20,892 bases of DNA from Clostridia bacterium (GCA_017456685.1 JAFTIV010000196.1:1-20892); one strand, 5' to 3'. Counted from the first letter of the stretch, positions 1-10,929 are shown. The notes: generated from the sequence alone by a model not told the origin. Translations and numbers: made by a program.

Positions 1-462
1 AGCCATAATGACCTCTTTAAGGTCCTTGCCTGTGATGGCAGAGATATACTCAATATCAACCCTACCAAGGTTAGATAGAGAGAGAATTAAGCCGTCGCTT
101 ACGCTTTCGGTGTGTGTCTCGCTTGCCCTTTCATCAAGGGTGTACATATTTTCAAAGTCAAGGGGTAGGTCCATTGAGGTGACCTCTAAAATGTGTGCAT
201 CCTCCTCGTCCTTTGATTTGCGCTCGTTTTTTTCAAGCTCCTCAATTTGGTCGATGAGCTGGGTACGACGCGCGTCGTCCTCGGTGCTTTTCTTGAGAAG
301 CGACGCTTCCTTTTCGAGGCGTCTTTTCTCTCGTTGCTCACGAAGGTCCTCAAGAAGCACCTCGGGGTTTTGTGCGTAGTAGTTCATATCGTCAACAGTA
401 AGCCTACGATATGACTTCATCTCAGTGAGGAACAACTCAAGGTATTTTTGTGAAAGCTTCAT
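1..462 (-). CDS. N-terminal part of a large helicase/DNA-methylase-like protein (cut by window edge)
   Basis: Reading leftwards from ATG at 462-460 there is an open frame of 154 codons that runs off the window without a stop. The start has a good ribosome binding site, AAGGAGTG, 7 nt upstream. The protein begins MKLSQKYLELFLTEM. Residues about 35-90 are very rich in K, E, R and D and look like a charged coiled coil. Residues about 120-154 contain LILSLSNLGRVDIEYISAIT followed by GKDLKEVI. That segment resembles the N-terminal region of very large SNF2/DEAD-helicase or N6-adenine-methylase proteins that I associate with Clostridial conjugative elements. This likeness is from memory and is the only basis for the function; no helicase motif lies in the visible part. 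The gene is divergent from the hydrolase at 768. Confidence 0.5.
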   Translation of the reverse strand, partial: MKLSQKYLELFLTEMKSYRRLTVDDMNYYAQNPEVLLEDLREQREKRRLEKEASLLKKSTEDDARRTQLIDQIEELEKNERKSKDEEDAHILEVTSMDLPLDFENMYTLDERASETHTESVSDGLILSLSNLGRVDIEYISAITGKDLKEVIMA

Positions 463-512
463 TAAAATCACTCCTTATTTAAATAACTGAAGCCAATTTC
501 CTATGTCGTATC

Positions 513-521
513 ATTATAACA
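513..521 (-). promoter_or_regulatory. Extended -10 promoter for the leftward gene
   Basis: On the minus strand the sequence reads TGTTATAAT, a consensus extended -10 (TGnTATAAT), about 50 nt upstream of the ATG at 462. No good -35 lies 16-18 nt upstream, as is usual for extended -10 promoters. Confidence 0.5.
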
Positions 522-705
522 CGCCCCTAATATGCAAATGTCCCGATTTTGAGGACGCATTTTTATAAAAAATGTGCATAGGCTTTTTTTGATGATTTTC
601 CGCCTAAAATTACTTTAGTGGATAAACACTCAAGCATATGATATCATTCTGTAAATTGCAAGTCAAGCGCGCGATGTCGCGAAAAAGTGACAGCCTTAAA
701 TACTA

Positions 706-734
706 TTGAAAAAATCGCGCAATTATGGTAAAAT
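706..734 (+). promoter_or_regulatory. Sigma-A promoter of the MBL-fold hydrolase
   Basis: -35 TTGAAA at 706-711, exactly 17 nt of spacer, and -10 TAAAAT at 729-734. It lies 33 nt upstream of the ATG at 768 and is the same promoter form used elsewhere in the window. Confidence 0.8.
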
Positions 735-767
735 AAAAGCACTAAAAATCAAAAAAGAGGTAAAAAT

Positions 768-1349
768 ATGATTAGGTCCTTTGCATACGGAATGCTAAGC
801 TCAAATATTTGCATAGTCAGCGATGGTGGCGAGGCGCTTATTGCCGACGCGGGCGGATATAATGAGGTAATGCTAAGATATATCGAAAAAAATAATTTGA
901 AGGTGAAATATATAGTCCTTACTCACGGACACTACGACCATATTTGTGAGGTGGAAAAATACCTTTCGCTCTTTCCCGAGGCAACGCTTATGTATCACCC
1001 AAGGGAGCACGCGGTGCTGACTGACCCCGAGGCTAATTTGTCTCCTTGGCTTGGCAGAGAGCACAGGTCCTACGATTTGCCACACAAGTGCATTAACGAG
1101 GGAGATATAATAAGGGTCGGCTCACTTGAGCTTAAGGTTCTGCACACCCCAGGGCATACTCCTGGTGGAATTTGCCTTTTGTGCGAGGGCGAAAAATTTC
1201 TCATAAGCGGAGATACAATTTTCGATAATGGCTATGGAAGAACCGATTTTAAATACGGAAACGAGACCGAGCTTCATCGCTCGCTTGAAAGGCTTTATCC
1301 GCTTTGCAGGGAATATGACCTATATGCAGGCCACGATACAGGCTTTTGA
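768..1349 (+). CDS. MBL-fold metallo-hydrolase (glyoxalase II-like)
   Basis: The 193-residue protein is a metallo-beta-lactamase-fold hydrolase of the small GloB/YcbL-like type. Visible metal ligands are the THGHYDH motif (H53, H55, D57, H58), H130 in HTPGHTPGG, D149 in SGDTIF, and H189 in AGHD. These bind two metal ions, usually zinc, in family members that hydrolyse thioesters such as S-lactoylglutathione. The substrate here is unknown. The protein is slightly short at the C-terminus: it stops 4 residues after the last ligand, where many relatives carry 10-20 more. The start has AGAGG at 756-760. It is probably monocistronic, because the ATP synthase operon downstream has its own promoter. 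No signal peptide is present, so it should be cytoplasmic. Confidence 0.88.
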   Translation: MIRSFAYGMLSSNICIVSDGGEALIADAGGYNEVMLRYIEKNNLKVKYIVLTHGHYDHICEVEKYLSLFPEATLMYHPREHAVLTDPEANLSPWLGREHRSYDLPHKCINEGDIIRVGSLELKVLHTPGHTPGGICLLCEGEKFLISGDTIFDNGYGRTDFKYGNETELHRSLERLYPLCREYDLYAGHDTGF

Positions 1350-1418
1350 GCATTTATGATAAATTTTAATTTTCACAGAAGCACCCTCGTGCGTAGCGCT
1401 ATATATTTTTAAAATATA

Positions 1419-1447
1419 TTGATTTTTTAAAAAAATGGTGCTATAAT
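1419..1447 (+). promoter_or_regulatory. Promoter of the ATP synthase operon
   Basis: -35 TTGATT at 1419-1424, 17-nt spacer, and consensus -10 TATAAT at 1442-1447, 29 nt upstream of the first gene. It is preceded by an AT-rich stretch with an inverted repeat (about 1401-1419) that may act as an UP-element-like sequence. Confidence 0.8.
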
Positions 1448-1476
1448 GAGAAAAAATATTCAAAAAGGAAAACTAT

Positions 1477-1857
1477 ATGAAAAGGCTTGACCCCGTAATT
1501 AAGAGGGAAACTCTTTATATCGGTGCGTGGGTGCTTATCTTAAGTGCCATTATGCAGGCGGTATTTTTGATAATAGGAAAATGGGATTATACGGTTTTGC
1601 TTGGCAATCTTTTGACGGGCAGTGCCTCCGTGCTTAACTTTTTTCTAATGGCGCTCACGGTTCAGCGCGCTGTTGACAAGGATGAAAAGGATGCAAGGGG
1701 TACAATGAAGGCATCTCAGGCGCTTCGTAACCTTATGATGTTTGTCATTGTCGTTCTTGGTGTGCTTTTGCCCTGCTTTAACATTTGGGCGAGCATAATT
1801 CCCGTATTTTTTCCAAGAATTTCAATGCTTTTTAGAGCAATGCTTAACAAAAAATAA
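1477..1857 (+). CDS. AtpI-like small membrane protein
   Basis: This 126-residue protein has four predicted membrane segments at roughly residues 17-35, 40-60, 86-103 and 105-120, with a charged loop (VDKDEKDARGTMKASQ) between the second and third. Its place as first gene of the ATP synthase operon, its size and its four-helix topology fit the AtpI/subunit I group, which helps assemble the c-ring or handle divalent cations in some bacteria. The sequence itself carries no strong signature, so the call rests mostly on position. The start at 1477 has AAAGGA at 1464-1469. The gap to the next gene is about 30 nt. Confidence 0.65.
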   Translation: MKRLDPVIKRETLYIGAWVLILSAIMQAVFLIIGKWDYTVLLGNLLTGSASVLNFFLMALTVQRAVDKDEKDARGTMKASQALRNLMMFVIVVLGVLLPCFNIWASIIPVFFPRISMLFRAMLNKK

Positions 1858-1890
1858 AAAAGAGAAAATCACGCAAAAAGAGGTGATATG

Positions 1891-3121
<1,231 letters not shown>

Positions 3122-3132
3122 GGGTAATAAAA

Positions 3133-3645
3133 ATGGTACAAACATTAGATGTCATTTCTGTCAATCTGTGGCAGATATTGATTTCTCTTGCTAACCTTGT
3201 GATTTTGTTCGTTCTTTTAAAGAAGTTCCTCTATAAGCCTGTAAAAAACCTTCTTGCGCAAAGACAGGCAGAGATAGACGGACAATATAAGAGCGCACAA
3301 GAGGCACAGGAGCTTGCCGATAAGAGTAAGGCAGAGTGGGAGAAGCGTCTTGATGGTGCACAGAGCGAGGCTGAGGAAATTATTCAGCACGCAACCGAAA
3401 AAGCAAGCACCCACGGCGAGAGAATAATTGATGAGGCAAGGGAAAGGGCAGACGAGATTATTCGTCGAGCCGAGAGCGATGCCGAGCTTGAGCTAAAGAA
3501 GGCAAGGGAGCAGATAAAGGAGGAGATTGTTTCCGTTTCTACCGCCCTTACTGAAAAGGTGCTTGAGCGCGAGGTTGGCGATGCTGACCATAGAAGGCTT
3601 ATTGATTCCTTTATCGAGGACTTAGACGATGACGGAAATGAGTAA
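3133..3645 (+). CDS. atpF: F-type ATP synthase subunit b
   Basis: Subunit b is the peripheral stalk that holds the catalytic head still against the rotor. The 170-residue protein has one N-terminal membrane helix (about residues 11-30, WQILISLANLVILFVLL), then the conserved KKFLYKPV step. A long charged coiled coil follows from about 40 to 150, rich in A, E, K and R. The acidic C-terminus ([11 protein letters not shown]) is where subunit b normally binds delta. The gene ends inside the start of the delta gene with a 17-nt overlap, so the two are probably translationally coupled. Confidence 0.93.
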   Translation: MVQTLDVISVNLWQILISLANLVILFVLLKKFLYKPVKNLLAQRQAEIDGQYKSAQEAQELADKSKAEWEKRLDGAQSEAEEIIQHATEKASTHGERIIDEARERADEIIRRAESDAELELKKAREQIKEEIVSVSTALTEKVLEREVGDADHRRLIDSFIEDLDDDGNE

Positions 3646-4159
3646 GGCATATGGTATGGCTCTTTATGGGCTTGCCAAGGAAAATAAACAAGAAAAGAGC
3701 TATGCTGAGGCACTAAAGCTTGTGCTTACGCTCTTTAGCGAAAATCCCGAATATGTAGAGCTTTTGGCGACCCCGTCAATCTCCAAGGAGGAGAGGGCGC
3801 AGATAATTGAGGACGCGCTCGGCAAATGCGTGCCCGAGCATATACTCTCGTTTTTAAAGCTTCTTTGTGAGCGCGGAAGAATTCGTCAGCTTGCTGAGTG
3901 TGCAGAGGAGTTTAATAGGCTTCTTGACGAGGATATGAGGGTGTCCGTTGCTAAGGTGGTAAGCTCGGTTGAGCTAACTCCCGAGGAGAAAAAAAGGCTC
4001 AAGGCGCGTCTTGAAAAAATGAGTGGACGCAGGGTGACGCTTGAATGTAGGGTTGACAAGACTCTGCTTGGCGGAATGGTTGTCGAAATGGACGGCAGGG
4101 TTATAAATGGAAGCCTGCGCCACCGCCTTGACGAAATGAAGGATGTGATGAGCAGATGA
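3629..4159 (+). CDS. atpH: F-type ATP synthase subunit delta
   Basis: The 176-residue OSCP/delta protein caps the head and binds the b stalk. It shows the family pattern: a helical N-terminal domain ([14 protein letters not shown], then [16 protein letters not shown]) and a C-terminal beta/alpha part ending in [20 protein letters not shown], the typical delta tail (normally DxSIxxxL). GAGGA at 3616-3620 lies 8 nt before ATG 3629 and supports that start. A second in-frame ATG at 3638 is possible. The end overlaps the alpha gene by ATGA. Confidence 0.93.
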   Translation: MTEMSKAYGMALYGLAKENKQEKSYAEALKLVLTLFSENPEYVELLATPSISKEERAQIIEDALGKCVPEHILSFLKLLCERGRIRQLAECAEEFNRLLDEDMRVSVAKVVSSVELTPEEKKRLKARLEKMSGRRVTLECRVDKTLLGGMVVEMDGRVINGSLRHRLDEMKDVMSR

Positions 4160-5645
4160 GTAACAGACCTGAGGAAATCAGTAATATTATAAAGGCGCAA
4201 ATCGAGAACTATAAGGCTCGAATTGAAATGCGCGAGACAGGAACGGTTATTCTCGTAGGTGACGGAATTGCAAGGGTTTACGGAATTCGTGAATGTATGG
4301 CATCCGAGCTTCTTGAGTTCGAGGACGGAAGCCTTGGACTTGCACAAAATCTTGAGGATGAAACTGTGTCGGTTGCCCTTTTGTCGAACGAAAACGATGT
4401 TCGTGAGGGTACAACCGTTAAGCGCACGGGTAAGGTTCTTTCCGTGCCTGTTGGTGAGGCAATGCTCGGTAGAGTAGTAAATGCTCTTGGCAAGCCTATT
4501 GACGGCAAGGGACCTATTGAAACGACCCTTACTCGCCCTATTGAGAGTGATGCGCCTGGAATTATCGAAAGAAAAAGCGTATCAGTTCCTCTCCAAACAG
4601 GAATTAAGGCAATCGACAGTATGATACCGATAGGTAGAGGTCAGCGTGAGCTTATTATCGGTGACCGTCAAACAGGTAAAACCGAGATTGCAATTGATAC
4701 AATCATAAACCAAAGAAATACAGGAGTTATCTGTATTTATGTAGCGATAGGACAAAAGAGCACCTCTGTTGTTCAGCTTGTGAACGAGCTTTCAAGACAC
4801 GGCGCTATGGACTACACAATAGTTGTGTCAGCCTCAGCCTCGGAGTCCGCTCCGCTTCAATATGTTGCACCCTATTCGGGCTGTGCAATGGCTGAATACT
4901 TTAGAGAGCAGGGCAAGGATGTCTTAATCATTTATGACGACCTTTCAAAGCACGCGGTTGCATATCGTGCCCTTTCGCTTCTTATTCGTCGCCCACCAGG
5001 TAGAGAGGCTTACCCTGGAGATGTATTCTATCTCCACTCTCGTCTCTTGGAGCGCGCAGCCTGCGTTGCCCCTGAGTATGGCGGAGGCTCTATAACCGCC
5101 CTGCCTATTATCGAAACTCAGGCAGGAGATGTGTCGGCGTATATTCCAACTAATGTAATTTCTATAACAGACGGACAAATATTCCTCGAAACGGAGCTTT
5201 TCCACGCAGGAATTATGCCCGCTATAAACCCAGGTATCTCCGTTAGCCGTGTAGGTGGCTCAGCTCAGCTTAAGGCTATGAAGAAGGTCGCAGGAGAGCT
5301 AAAGCTTCTTTATTCTCAATATAGAGAGCTTCAGTCCTTTGCACAATTTGGAAGCGACCTTGACGCAGATACAAAGGCGCGCCTCGCTCTTGGAGAAAGA
5401 ATTGTTGAGGTGCTAAAGCAAAAGAGAAACTCACCAGTTCGTGTTGGCTGTCAGGTTGCTATCGTTTATGCTGTAATCAATGGCTATCTTGATAGCGTGC
5501 CCGTTTCCAAGGTTAGCGAATACGAGGCTGACCTTTTTACAAAGCTTGAGCGTGACTATATGTACCTGCTCGTAAGGCTTGAGGAGGGCTACTTTGACAG
5601 TAGCGACATCGAGGAGCTTAAAAGAGCTCTTGAGGAGATGAAATA

Positions 5646-5646
<1 letters not shown>
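4156..5646 (+). CDS. atpA: F-type ATP synthase subunit alpha
   Basis: Alpha is the non-catalytic nucleotide-binding subunit of the F1 hexamer. The 496-residue protein has an N-terminal beta-barrel (residues 25-90), the P-loop GDRQTGKT (169-176), the Walker B region [12 protein letters not shown], and the arginine finger R365 in [10 protein letters not shown], which reaches into the neighbouring catalytic site. The C-terminal helical domain ends at about residue 496, close to the usual 500-505. The start overlaps the delta stop (ATGA), and the stop overlaps the gamma start by one base (TAATG), so all three are likely coupled in translation. Confidence 0.97.
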
Positions 5647-8147
<2,501 letters not shown>

Positions 8148-8174
8148 AAAATCACGCACTCAGCCGAGTGCGTG
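8148..8174. repeat. 27-nt direct repeat, left copy (contains terminator hairpin)
   Basis: The 27 nt from the AAAAT lead-in to the end of the hairpin are identical to 9893-9919. The two copies bracket the lipoprotein pair. Confidence 0.85.
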
Positions 8175-8180
8175 TTTTTT
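8153..8180 (+). terminator. Intrinsic terminator of the ATP synthase operon
   Basis: Perfect 9-bp stem CACGCACTC / GAGTGCGTG with loop AGCC, followed by six T. It starts 6 nt after the epsilon stop. The same hairpin occurs at 9898-9919. Confidence 0.93.
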
Positions 8181-8391
8181 GTTGTCGAGGAGCCTCGACG
8201 GGCATCTTGGAACCGTTATTATAGTTATCAATTATGGCAATAAGACAGTAAGTGTGTCTTAATGATCAAATGCGCTCAAAATCAACTCCATTAAGAGTCA
8301 CTTGATTTTTGTGAAATTTTAACAAAAAACAAGCTTATCGGTTAAGATAAAAAGCCTTGCTTTTGTGCAACCGTCACAAACTCCTTGCCCT

Positions 8392-8444
8392 ACACAAAAC
8401 ATTCGAAAAATTATCACAAAACAGTCACATTGCCACTGTAAAAT
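8392..8444 (+). promoter_or_regulatory. Candidate activator-dependent promoter with 11-bp phased repeats
   Basis: A -10-like TAAAAT at 8439-8444 has no -35 at the proper distance. In its place are repeats with an 11-bp period: ACACAAAACA at 8392, a degenerate TCGAAAAATT at 8403, TCACAAAACA at 8414 and TCACATTGCC at 8425. Direct repeats of one helical turn just upstream of a -10 are typical of OmpR/PhoP-type response regulator boxes. The regulator is not identified. Confidence 0.4.
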
Positions 8445-8489
8445 AAAAGTAGAGAGGAAAATTTTACAATTTTAGAAGGAGTTGATATT

Positions 8490-9158
8490 ATGAGGAAAAT
8501 TTTAGCTTTGATTTTAGCCTTGCTTTTGTGTGTCAGCTTGATAGCTTGTAATAACGAAGAAACTAATTTAGGTTCATCAAGTTCATTAGATAGCTCAAGT
8601 GATGCATCATCAAGTGCAAAGCCAAGTACAAACGATGACAAACAAAAACAGCCGAAGAAGGAAATTTTAGATAATGTAACTCTTGAATCTCTTGGCTTTT
8701 ATACCTCTTATATTAGCTCTGTTGAGTCGAGCACGCCTAATGATTATTATCATACAAGCGAGGATAGAGCAAAAGTAGTGTCGAGCTACGAAGAGTTTTT
8801 AAGCTATGTAAGTAATAATCATACAGATATTTTAAGACATATTAACGAAGAGACCTTTGAGAACAATTTCGTCGTTTTGATTTCTGGTCAAGAGGGACAT
8901 ATTCGCGTCGAAAATGTTTATTATAGTGATTTTGAAAAATTTGATGAATACTATACTTTAACTTATAATTATCTGTATGAGGAAAATAGGTGTCTTCAAA
9001 TGATGGTAGAAAAATACTCAGACGTTTGTGTGATTCCAAGAACGCTGTGTCAAGATGATATATCAAGCATCGAACTCAAAATCATAAGAAAAGATTACAA
9101 ATTTGAGGGTGAAATATACAATTCAATCTGTGAGGTTACCACATATTTGCCCGAATGA
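8490..9158 (+). CDS. Serine-rich lipoprotein of unknown function (paralogue 1)
   Basis: The 222-residue protein begins with a lipoprotein signal peptide, MRKILALILALLLCVSLIAC. The lipobox LIAC has C20 as the lipidated residue, so the protein should be anchored on the outer face of the membrane. Residues about 28-45 are a Ser/Asp/Ala linker (GSSSSLDSSSDASSSAKPS), followed by a folded part of about 170 residues. That part shares its pattern with the next protein: a YYHT motif, an EEFL helix, and a strand like ETFENNFVVLISG. I recognise no enzyme motif. AGGAGTTGAT lies before the ATG. The coding sequence is visibly richer in A+T than the ATP synthase genes (many TTA, TTT, AAA and ATT codons), which may point to transfer. 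Confidence 0.85.
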   Translation: MRKILALILALLLCVSLIACNNEETNLGSSSSLDSSSDASSSAKPSTNDDKQKQPKKEILDNVTLESLGFYTSYISSVESSTPNDYYHTSEDRAKVVSSYEEFLSYVSNNHTDILRHINEETFENNFVVLISGQEGHIRVENVYYSDFEKFDEYYTLTYNYLYEENRCLQMMVEKYSDVCVIPRTLCQDDISSIELKIIRKDYKFEGEIYNSICEVTTYLPE

Positions 9159-9165
9159 TAAACGC

Positions 9166-9170
9166 AGGAG
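9166..9170 (+). promoter_or_regulatory. Ribosome binding site fixing the second lipoprotein start
   Basis: AGGAG lies 10 nt before ATG 9181, which opens a textbook lipoprotein signal. The frame is open further upstream to about 9103, but that part overlaps the preceding gene and would hide the signal peptide. Confidence 0.8.
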
Positions 9171-9180
9171 CATTGATATT

Positions 9181-9870
9181 ATGAAACGACTTTTATCTTT
9201 AATTTTAGCACTACTATTCTGCCTTAGCTTTATCGTATCTTGCGAGAAAGAGGAGATATCCTCAAGCTCGTTGAGCTCGAGTAGCGAGAGCTCAAGTGAT
9301 ATACCCTCATCAAGTGGAGAGCCGTCATCGAGCAGTGAGTCCTCGTCAAGCGAATTGCCAAGCAATGATGCGCATAGCTGGTTGATAACGACGAGGTCTC
9401 GTTCTAAATATTACTATCATACGCCTGCATTTGAAACATTCTTTGCTAATCGAGATGTGCAAATACCAGAAAGCTTGGAGGAGCTACTTGGATTGCTTCG
9501 GGCGCTTAATGGCGAATCCACATCTGCACCAGAGTACATTGATGAGAATGTTTTCACAAGCCATTATGTAATACTTTTAGTGAATTATGGAGTGGCGGAT
9601 TCAAGCTCAATCATGGGCTATAGAGATGTTACAAAAACAGATGATGGCTATGTTATCGTGATGGATACGAAAAATATATGCGATGGAATATATCTTTCGG
9701 AAACTGGCTTTGCGGGCTCTATGTACGAGGTGAATGACGAGTCGCTAAGCCCCGATGAGAATGTGACTGGCACATATAGAATAGTATTGATCCCCAAAAG
9801 TGAATTTGACACACCGCCAACTGCGGAAAATATTCAAATTCATAATGTAATCTATACCTTCACAAAATAA
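9181..9870 (+). CDS. Serine-rich lipoprotein of unknown function (paralogue 2)
   Basis: From ATG 9181 the protein has 229 residues. It starts MKRLLSLILALLFCLSFIVSC, a signal peptide with lipobox IVSC and lipidated C21. A linker of about 38 residues (about 27-64) is mostly Ser and Glu and works as a flexible spacer. The folded part matches paralogue 1 in order: YYYHTPAFE, then PESLEELLGLL, then DENVFTSHYVILLVNYG, then a strand-rich tail. This indicates an old tandem duplication, with identity too low to see at the DNA level outside the signal peptide. No catalytic motif is recognised; a surface-binding or sensing role is possible but unproven. The gap to the first gene is 22 nt, and a terminator follows. 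Confidence 0.85.
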   Translation: MKRLLSLILALLFCLSFIVSCEKEEISSSSLSSSSESSSDIPSSSGEPSSSSESSSSELPSNDAHSWLITTRSRSKYYYHTPAFETFFANRDVQIPESLEELLGLLRALNGESTSAPEYIDENVFTSHYVILLVNYGVADSSSIMGYRDVTKTDDGYVIVMDTKNICDGIYLSETGFAGSMYEVNDESLSPDENVTGTYRIVLIPKSEFDTPPTAENIQIHNVIYTFTK

Positions 9871-9892
9871 TGTAGAGCAATAAATTCAAAAG

Positions 9893-9919
9893 AAAATCAC
9901 GCACTCAGCCGAGTGCGTG
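9893..9919. repeat. 27-nt direct repeat, right copy (contains terminator hairpin)
   Basis: Identical over 27 nt to 8148-8174, in the same orientation, 1,745 bp apart. Confidence 0.85.
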
Positions 9920-9926
9920 ATTTTTT
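9893..9926. terminator. Bidirectional terminator between convergent genes
   Basis: The 9-bp stem CACGCACTC / GAGTGCGTG with loop AGCC is extended by AAAAT/ATTTT pairing and has a T-run on both strands. It can serve the lipoprotein genes from the left and the nucleoside hydrolase gene, whose stop is next to it, from the right. Confidence 0.9.
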
Positions 9927-9927
9927 G

Positions 9928-10803
9928 TTATTCAACTCTTTTGTCGATTTCGTTAATGTAATAGCTGTCATCAAGTTTTTTGACAACGAAAAGGTGCTTG
10001 CCCTCACCGCGCTTAAAGTAGTTAGAGCCATTTTCGGGATTTACTGAGGCTGTGCCTCGCACTACATCGTAGCCCGCCCTTTCCTCGTCACCAATTACCG
10101 CAAGCAGGCAGAGCATAGGGTCCCAGCTCTCGCGTCCGCACTCTGTGCCCCAGTCGATAAGCGCATCGCGGAGAATGTCGCCCTCTTTAATTGCTGAGCC
10201 TGTTAAAAGGCGTGCGCCTATTTCCCAACCGAGAAAGGTGATGGGAACAGGGCAATTTTCGCACACATAGCTTGCTGACTTGCACGCAAATGGAGTATAG
10301 GAGAGATTGAACTCGCGCTCTCCGTCAGCGGTCCATTTTCCGCCCATACACCAAATCTTTTCAACCTTTTCTTCAAAAAGCTCCATACCAGTCTTGGGTG
10401 AAATATCATCAGGACCGCTTGCAATAGCGCCCGCAAGCACCTGCAAAAAGCCCACCTCTAAAATCTCGACCTTGCCCTGCGCCTCGACAATAAGACGGCG
10501 ATAAACGCGCACCGCGTCCTCAAAGTCGCTGTCTTTTTTGTCTGTTAATTTTGCAAGCCTTGGCTGATACCTATTCTCCCAGTCCCTTTTAGGGCAATTC
10601 TTGTCAACACCAATCGGCAAATCGACCCCCTCATTTTTTATAAACGCATAAAGTGAGGGCGCGCTGTACTCCGTGTGAGTGTTTATACCAAAGCCGAGAA
10701 GGTTAATCTCTCCCGCCAAGTGCGCACGGCACAAAAGCCTTATGGCAACCGCATCATCAACATCCTCGCCCCAGTCAGTTCCTAAAATAAAATTTCTCAT
10801 CAT
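9928..10803 (-). CDS. Nucleoside hydrolase family protein (IUNH-like, variant motif)
   Basis: The protein of 290-291 residues resembles inosine-uridine nucleoside N-ribohydrolases, which split nucleosides into base and ribose using a calcium ion held by an N-terminal Asp cluster. Here the cluster reads GTDWGEDVDDAVA (residues 8-20), the longer variant seen in relatives with DTDxGxDxDDA. The first Asp of that variant is Gly8 in this protein. Further family marks are EFNLSYTPFACKSA in the middle and WDPMLCLLAV near residue 240, where the last Asp ligand lies. Two ATGs are in tandem (10803 and 10800). AGGAG sits 3 nt from the first and 6 nt from the second, so 10800 may be the true start. Substrate specificity is uncertain. 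Confidence 0.82.
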   Translation of the reverse strand: MMRNFILGTDWGEDVDDAVAIRLLCRAHLAGEINLLGFGINTHTEYSAPSLYAFIKNEGVDLPIGVDKNCPKRDWENRYQPRLAKLTDKKDSDFEDAVRVYRRLIVEAQGKVEILEVGFLQVLAGAIASGPDDISPKTGMELFEEKVEKIWCMGGKWTADGEREFNLSYTPFACKSASYVCENCPVPITFLGWEIGARLLTGSAIKEGDILRDALIDWGTECGRESWDPMLCLLAVIGDEERAGYDVVRGTASVNPENGSNYFKRGEGKHLFVVKKLDDSYYINEIDKRVE

Positions 10804-10830
10804 ATTCTCCTGAATAAAATTTCTACATTC

Positions 10831-10859
10831 ATTTTACAATAATATATTGTAAATTTCAA
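10831..10859 (-). promoter_or_regulatory. Promoter of the nucleoside hydrolase gene
   Basis: On the minus strand: -35 TTGAAA (10859-10854), 17-nt spacer, and -10 TAAAAT (10836-10831), 28 nt before the start codon pair. Confidence 0.82.
10833..10853. promoter_or_regulatory. Candidate operator palindrome
   Basis: TTTACAAT, 5 nt, ATTGTAAA: a perfect 8-5-8 inverted repeat that fills the spacer and part of the -10 of the leftward promoter. A protein bound here would block RNA polymerase. Confidence 0.55.
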
Positions 10860-10878
10860 GACTTACTCCTAAAAAACA

Positions 10879-10907
10879 TTGACTTTTTCTGCTTTTTATG
10901 ATATTGT
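10879..10907 (+). promoter_or_regulatory. Promoter of the nucleoside phosphorylase operon
   Basis: -35 TTGACT at 10879-10884, 17-nt spacer, and -10 TATTGT at 10902-10907. The start of transcription would fall near 10914, only about 16 nt before the GTG start. Confidence 0.65.
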
Positions 10908-10915
10908 GAAAAAGA

Positions 10916-10924
10916 AGGGGAGTG
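10916..10924 (+). promoter_or_regulatory. Ribosome binding site fixing a GTG start
   Basis: AGGGGAGTG lies 5 nt before GTG 10930. The ATG two bases earlier (10928) is followed directly by TGA in its own frame. Earlier in-frame starts would lie within the promoter. Confidence 0.75.
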
Positions 10925-10929
10925 ATTAT

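Larger units (their letters stand above)
463..767. other. Divergent intergenic region
   Basis: This 305-nt gap separates two divergent genes. It holds the extended -10 promoter for the left gene and the TTGAAA/TAAAAT promoter for the right gene. Between them is an AT-only inverted repeat (CATTTTT, 3 nt, AAAAATG; about 549-565) and a short CGCGA/TCGCG hairpin (about 671-682). I see no open frame or recognisable RNA gene in it. Confidence 0.5.
8148..8489. other. Hairpin-rich intergenic region before the lipoprotein genes
   Basis: After the operon terminator this 342-nt gap holds several stem-loops in a row. They are GTCGAGG/CCTCGAC at 8184-8199 (2-nt loop), TAAGACA/TGTCTTA at 8241-8261 (7-nt loop), and a longer one at 8278-8309. 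That last one has AAAATCAA pairing TTGATTTT outside and ACTC/GAGT inside, with a 3-nt bulge and 6-nt loop, and a T-run follows it. A small AAAAGC/GCTTTT hairpin is at 8350-8364. I see no open frame, and I cannot match the region to a known riboswitch or small RNA. Confidence 0.5.

Noticed and set aside
8..379. Plus-strand open frame of 123 codons, extremely rich in Ser and Arg
   Set aside because: It is the antisense shadow of the leftward coding frame at 1-462, which has a good ribosome binding site and normal composition.
1401..1419. AT-only inverted repeat as terminator of the MBL-fold hydrolase gene
   Set aside because: The stem has no G-C pairs and overlaps the region just upstream of the ATP synthase promoter; too weak to call.
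9103..9180. Upstream start for the second lipoprotein
   Set aside because: It overlaps the preceding gene and would bury the lipoprotein signal peptide that begins at 9181.
10879..10929. Upstream TTG start for the nucleoside phosphorylase
   Set aside because: The TTG is the -35 box of the promoter and would precede transcription; GTG 10930 has the proper ribosome binding site.
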